Source of the DNA: Verrucomicrobia bacterium UBA7008
Lineage (GTDB): Bacteria > Verrucomicrobiota > Kiritimatiellia > RFP12 > UBA1067
Direction of reading: 5' to 3'
Assembly: GCA_002449695.1 (NCBI GenBank)
Contig: DJXI01000084.1
Location: 1-7,306, forward strand
Length of the DNA: 7,306 nt
Made by a program: the position numbers and the translations under genes. The notes below the pieces were generated by a model. It did not search any database, was not told the DNA's origin, and saw nothing but the letters and a program-made list of their open reading frames with translations. This document shows, in pieces, positions 7,075 through 7,306 of this stretch (within the stretch, counting starts at the first letter, position 1; every line of letters begins with the position of its first letter).

Positions 7075-7088
7075 CGCCCGTGCGGGCG
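7075..7088 (+). terminator. Small GC hairpin just after ybaK
   Basis: CGCCC and GGGCG arms enclose a GTGC loop, 6 bases past the ybaK stop. There is no T-tract after it, so it is at best a weak or Rho-assisted terminator. In DNA this GC-rich such a short stem can also arise by chance. Confidence 0.25.
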
Positions 7089-7120
7089 AGGTGGAACGGG
7101 TCTCAACTTTTCCGGCCCAC

Positions 7121-7141
7121 TTGTTCGAATTTTTCGAATAA
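7121..7141. repeat. TTCGAA inverted/direct repeat hairpin
   Basis: Two copies of TTCGAAT (7124-7130 and 7133-7139) are spaced 9 bases apart. Because TTCGAA is self-complementary they also form a hairpin: a 9-pair stem (7121-7129 with 7133-7141, one G-T wobble) around a TTT loop. It lies in the AT-richer island after ybaK. It could be part of a repeat element or a protein-binding site; nothing identifies which. Confidence 0.5.
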
Positions 7142-7154
7142 CTGGTGCTTCTGT

Positions 7155-7167
7155 TTTCCCAGGGAAA
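7155..7167. repeat. TTTCCC-A-GGGAAA palindrome
   Basis: A perfect 6-base inverted repeat around a single A, between the TTCGAA hairpin and the long palindrome. It is too tight to form a full-length hairpin, so it is more likely a binding site for a dimeric protein or part of a composite repeat element than a terminator. Confidence 0.45.
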
Positions 7168-7174
7168 TAAATTT

Positions 7175-7205
7175 GGGACCTGTCCACAATTTGTGGACAG
7201 GTCCC
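7175..7205. repeat. Perfect 31-base palindrome (REP-like element or bidirectional terminator)
   Basis: The left arm GGGACCTGTCCACAA (7175-7189) is exactly matched by its reverse complement TTGTGGACAGGTCCC (7191-7205) around a single central T. As a hairpin it forms about 13 pairs closed by a 5-base AATTT loop. Each arm contains its own smaller palindrome, GGACnnGTCC, at 7176-7185 and 7195-7204, starting 19 bases apart. It sits between the end of ybaK and the end of a converging minus-strand gene, 14 bases beyond the latter's stop codon. On the minus strand the stem is followed by AAATTTATTT, a modest U-rich tail, so termination is more plausible for the minus-strand gene than for ybaK. It also resembles REP/RAYT-type dispersed palindromes; only one copy is in this window. 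Confidence 0.65.
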
Positions 7206-7219
7206 CGCCTGTAAGCGGA

Positions 7220-7306
7220 TTACTCCGCGCTCGTGTCGCGCACGAGGGTGAAGCCGCCGATGTCCAGCTTCAGGTCCTTCAGCGGCGTCGTCTTCTGCCG
7301 ACGCCG
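7220..7306 (-). CDS. C-terminal fragment of an unidentified minus-strand protein
   Basis: Read on the minus strand, the frame is open from the window edge to a TAA whose complement is at 7220-7222. It gives 28 residues, including KDLKLDIGGFTLVRDTSAE at the end. Nearly all codons end in G or C, as in the other genes here, and the residue mix looks like a real protein (alternating hydrophobic and charged residues, no arginine-rich shadow pattern). The rest of the gene lies outside the window. I do not recognise the family from this tail. It converges on ybaK across a 151-base gap, with the long palindrome just past its stop as a likely terminator. Confidence 0.55.
   Translation of the reverse strand, partial: RRRQKTTPLKDLKLDIGGFTLVRDTSAE

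Larger units (their letters stand above)
7069..7219. other. Intergenic AT-richer island between convergent genes
   Basis: No gene is apparent in these 151 bases. Bases from about 7103 to 7174 are clearly richer in A and T than any gene in the window and contain homopolymer runs (TTTT, AAA). The stretch holds a small GC hairpin and three successive palindromes. The abrupt composition change suggests an inserted repeat or mobile-element remnant, not ordinary spacer. Confidence 0.6.

Noticed and set aside
7180..7200. DnaA-box-like CTGTCCACA sequences in both palindrome arms
   Set aside because: Each differs from TTATCCACA at two of nine positions and they are simply the two arms of one palindrome; there is no origin context.
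1..7306. tRNA, rRNA, CRISPR array, integrase, toxin-antitoxin or defence genes
   Set aside because: None was found on reading both strands; the window is ordinary housekeeping sequence apart from the palindrome-rich gap.

Overview
The window is GC-rich and densely coded. Nine plus-strand genes are packed almost end to end, followed by a 151-base AT-richer intergenic stretch and the tail of a converging minus-strand gene. Most codons end in G or C, which explains the many long arginine- and aspartate-rich antisense frames; I treat those as shadows. The content is bacterial housekeeping and central metabolism. A standalone CoaC, a DPM1-like mannosyltransferase, a YfcE phosphodiesterase and start sites with variable Shine-Dalgarno signals would fit a high-GC member of the Verrucomicrobiota/Kiritimatiellota group, but no taxonomic marker is present and this placement is a weak inference.

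Layout. Bases 2-514 hold the 3' part of an unrecognised multi-pass membrane protein whose start lies outside the window. It is followed 6 bases later by a Na+/phosphate cotransporter with a C-terminal PhoU-like domain (521-2206). After a 50-base A-rich leader with a good ribosome binding site comes kbl (2257-3435), then rpe (3442-4098), a CoaC-type phosphopantothenoylcysteine decarboxylase overlapping rpe by 4 bases (4095-4619), and a polyprenol-phosphate mannosyltransferase (4656-5408). A strong-looking extended -10 promoter lies at the end of the glycosyltransferase gene. It appears to drive guanylate kinase (5430-6029), the YfcE-type phosphodiesterase (6036-6551) and a YbaK-type aminoacyl-tRNA deacylase (6565-7068). 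Its spacing implies that gmk is translated from a leaderless or nearly leaderless mRNA.

The intergenic stretch at 7069-7219 carries three palindromes in about 85 bases, the last a perfect 31-base one. It looks like a repeat or transposon-derived element that may also serve as a terminator between convergent genes. The last 87 bases encode the C-terminal 28 residues of a minus-strand protein.

The genes do not form one pathway. They cover phosphate uptake, glycine/threonine metabolism, the pentose phosphate pathway, coenzyme A synthesis, lipid-linked mannose supply, guanine nucleotide synthesis and translation quality control. I saw no defence, CRISPR or phage system. The points most worth a second look are the gmk promoter/start arrangement and the palindrome cluster near the right end.
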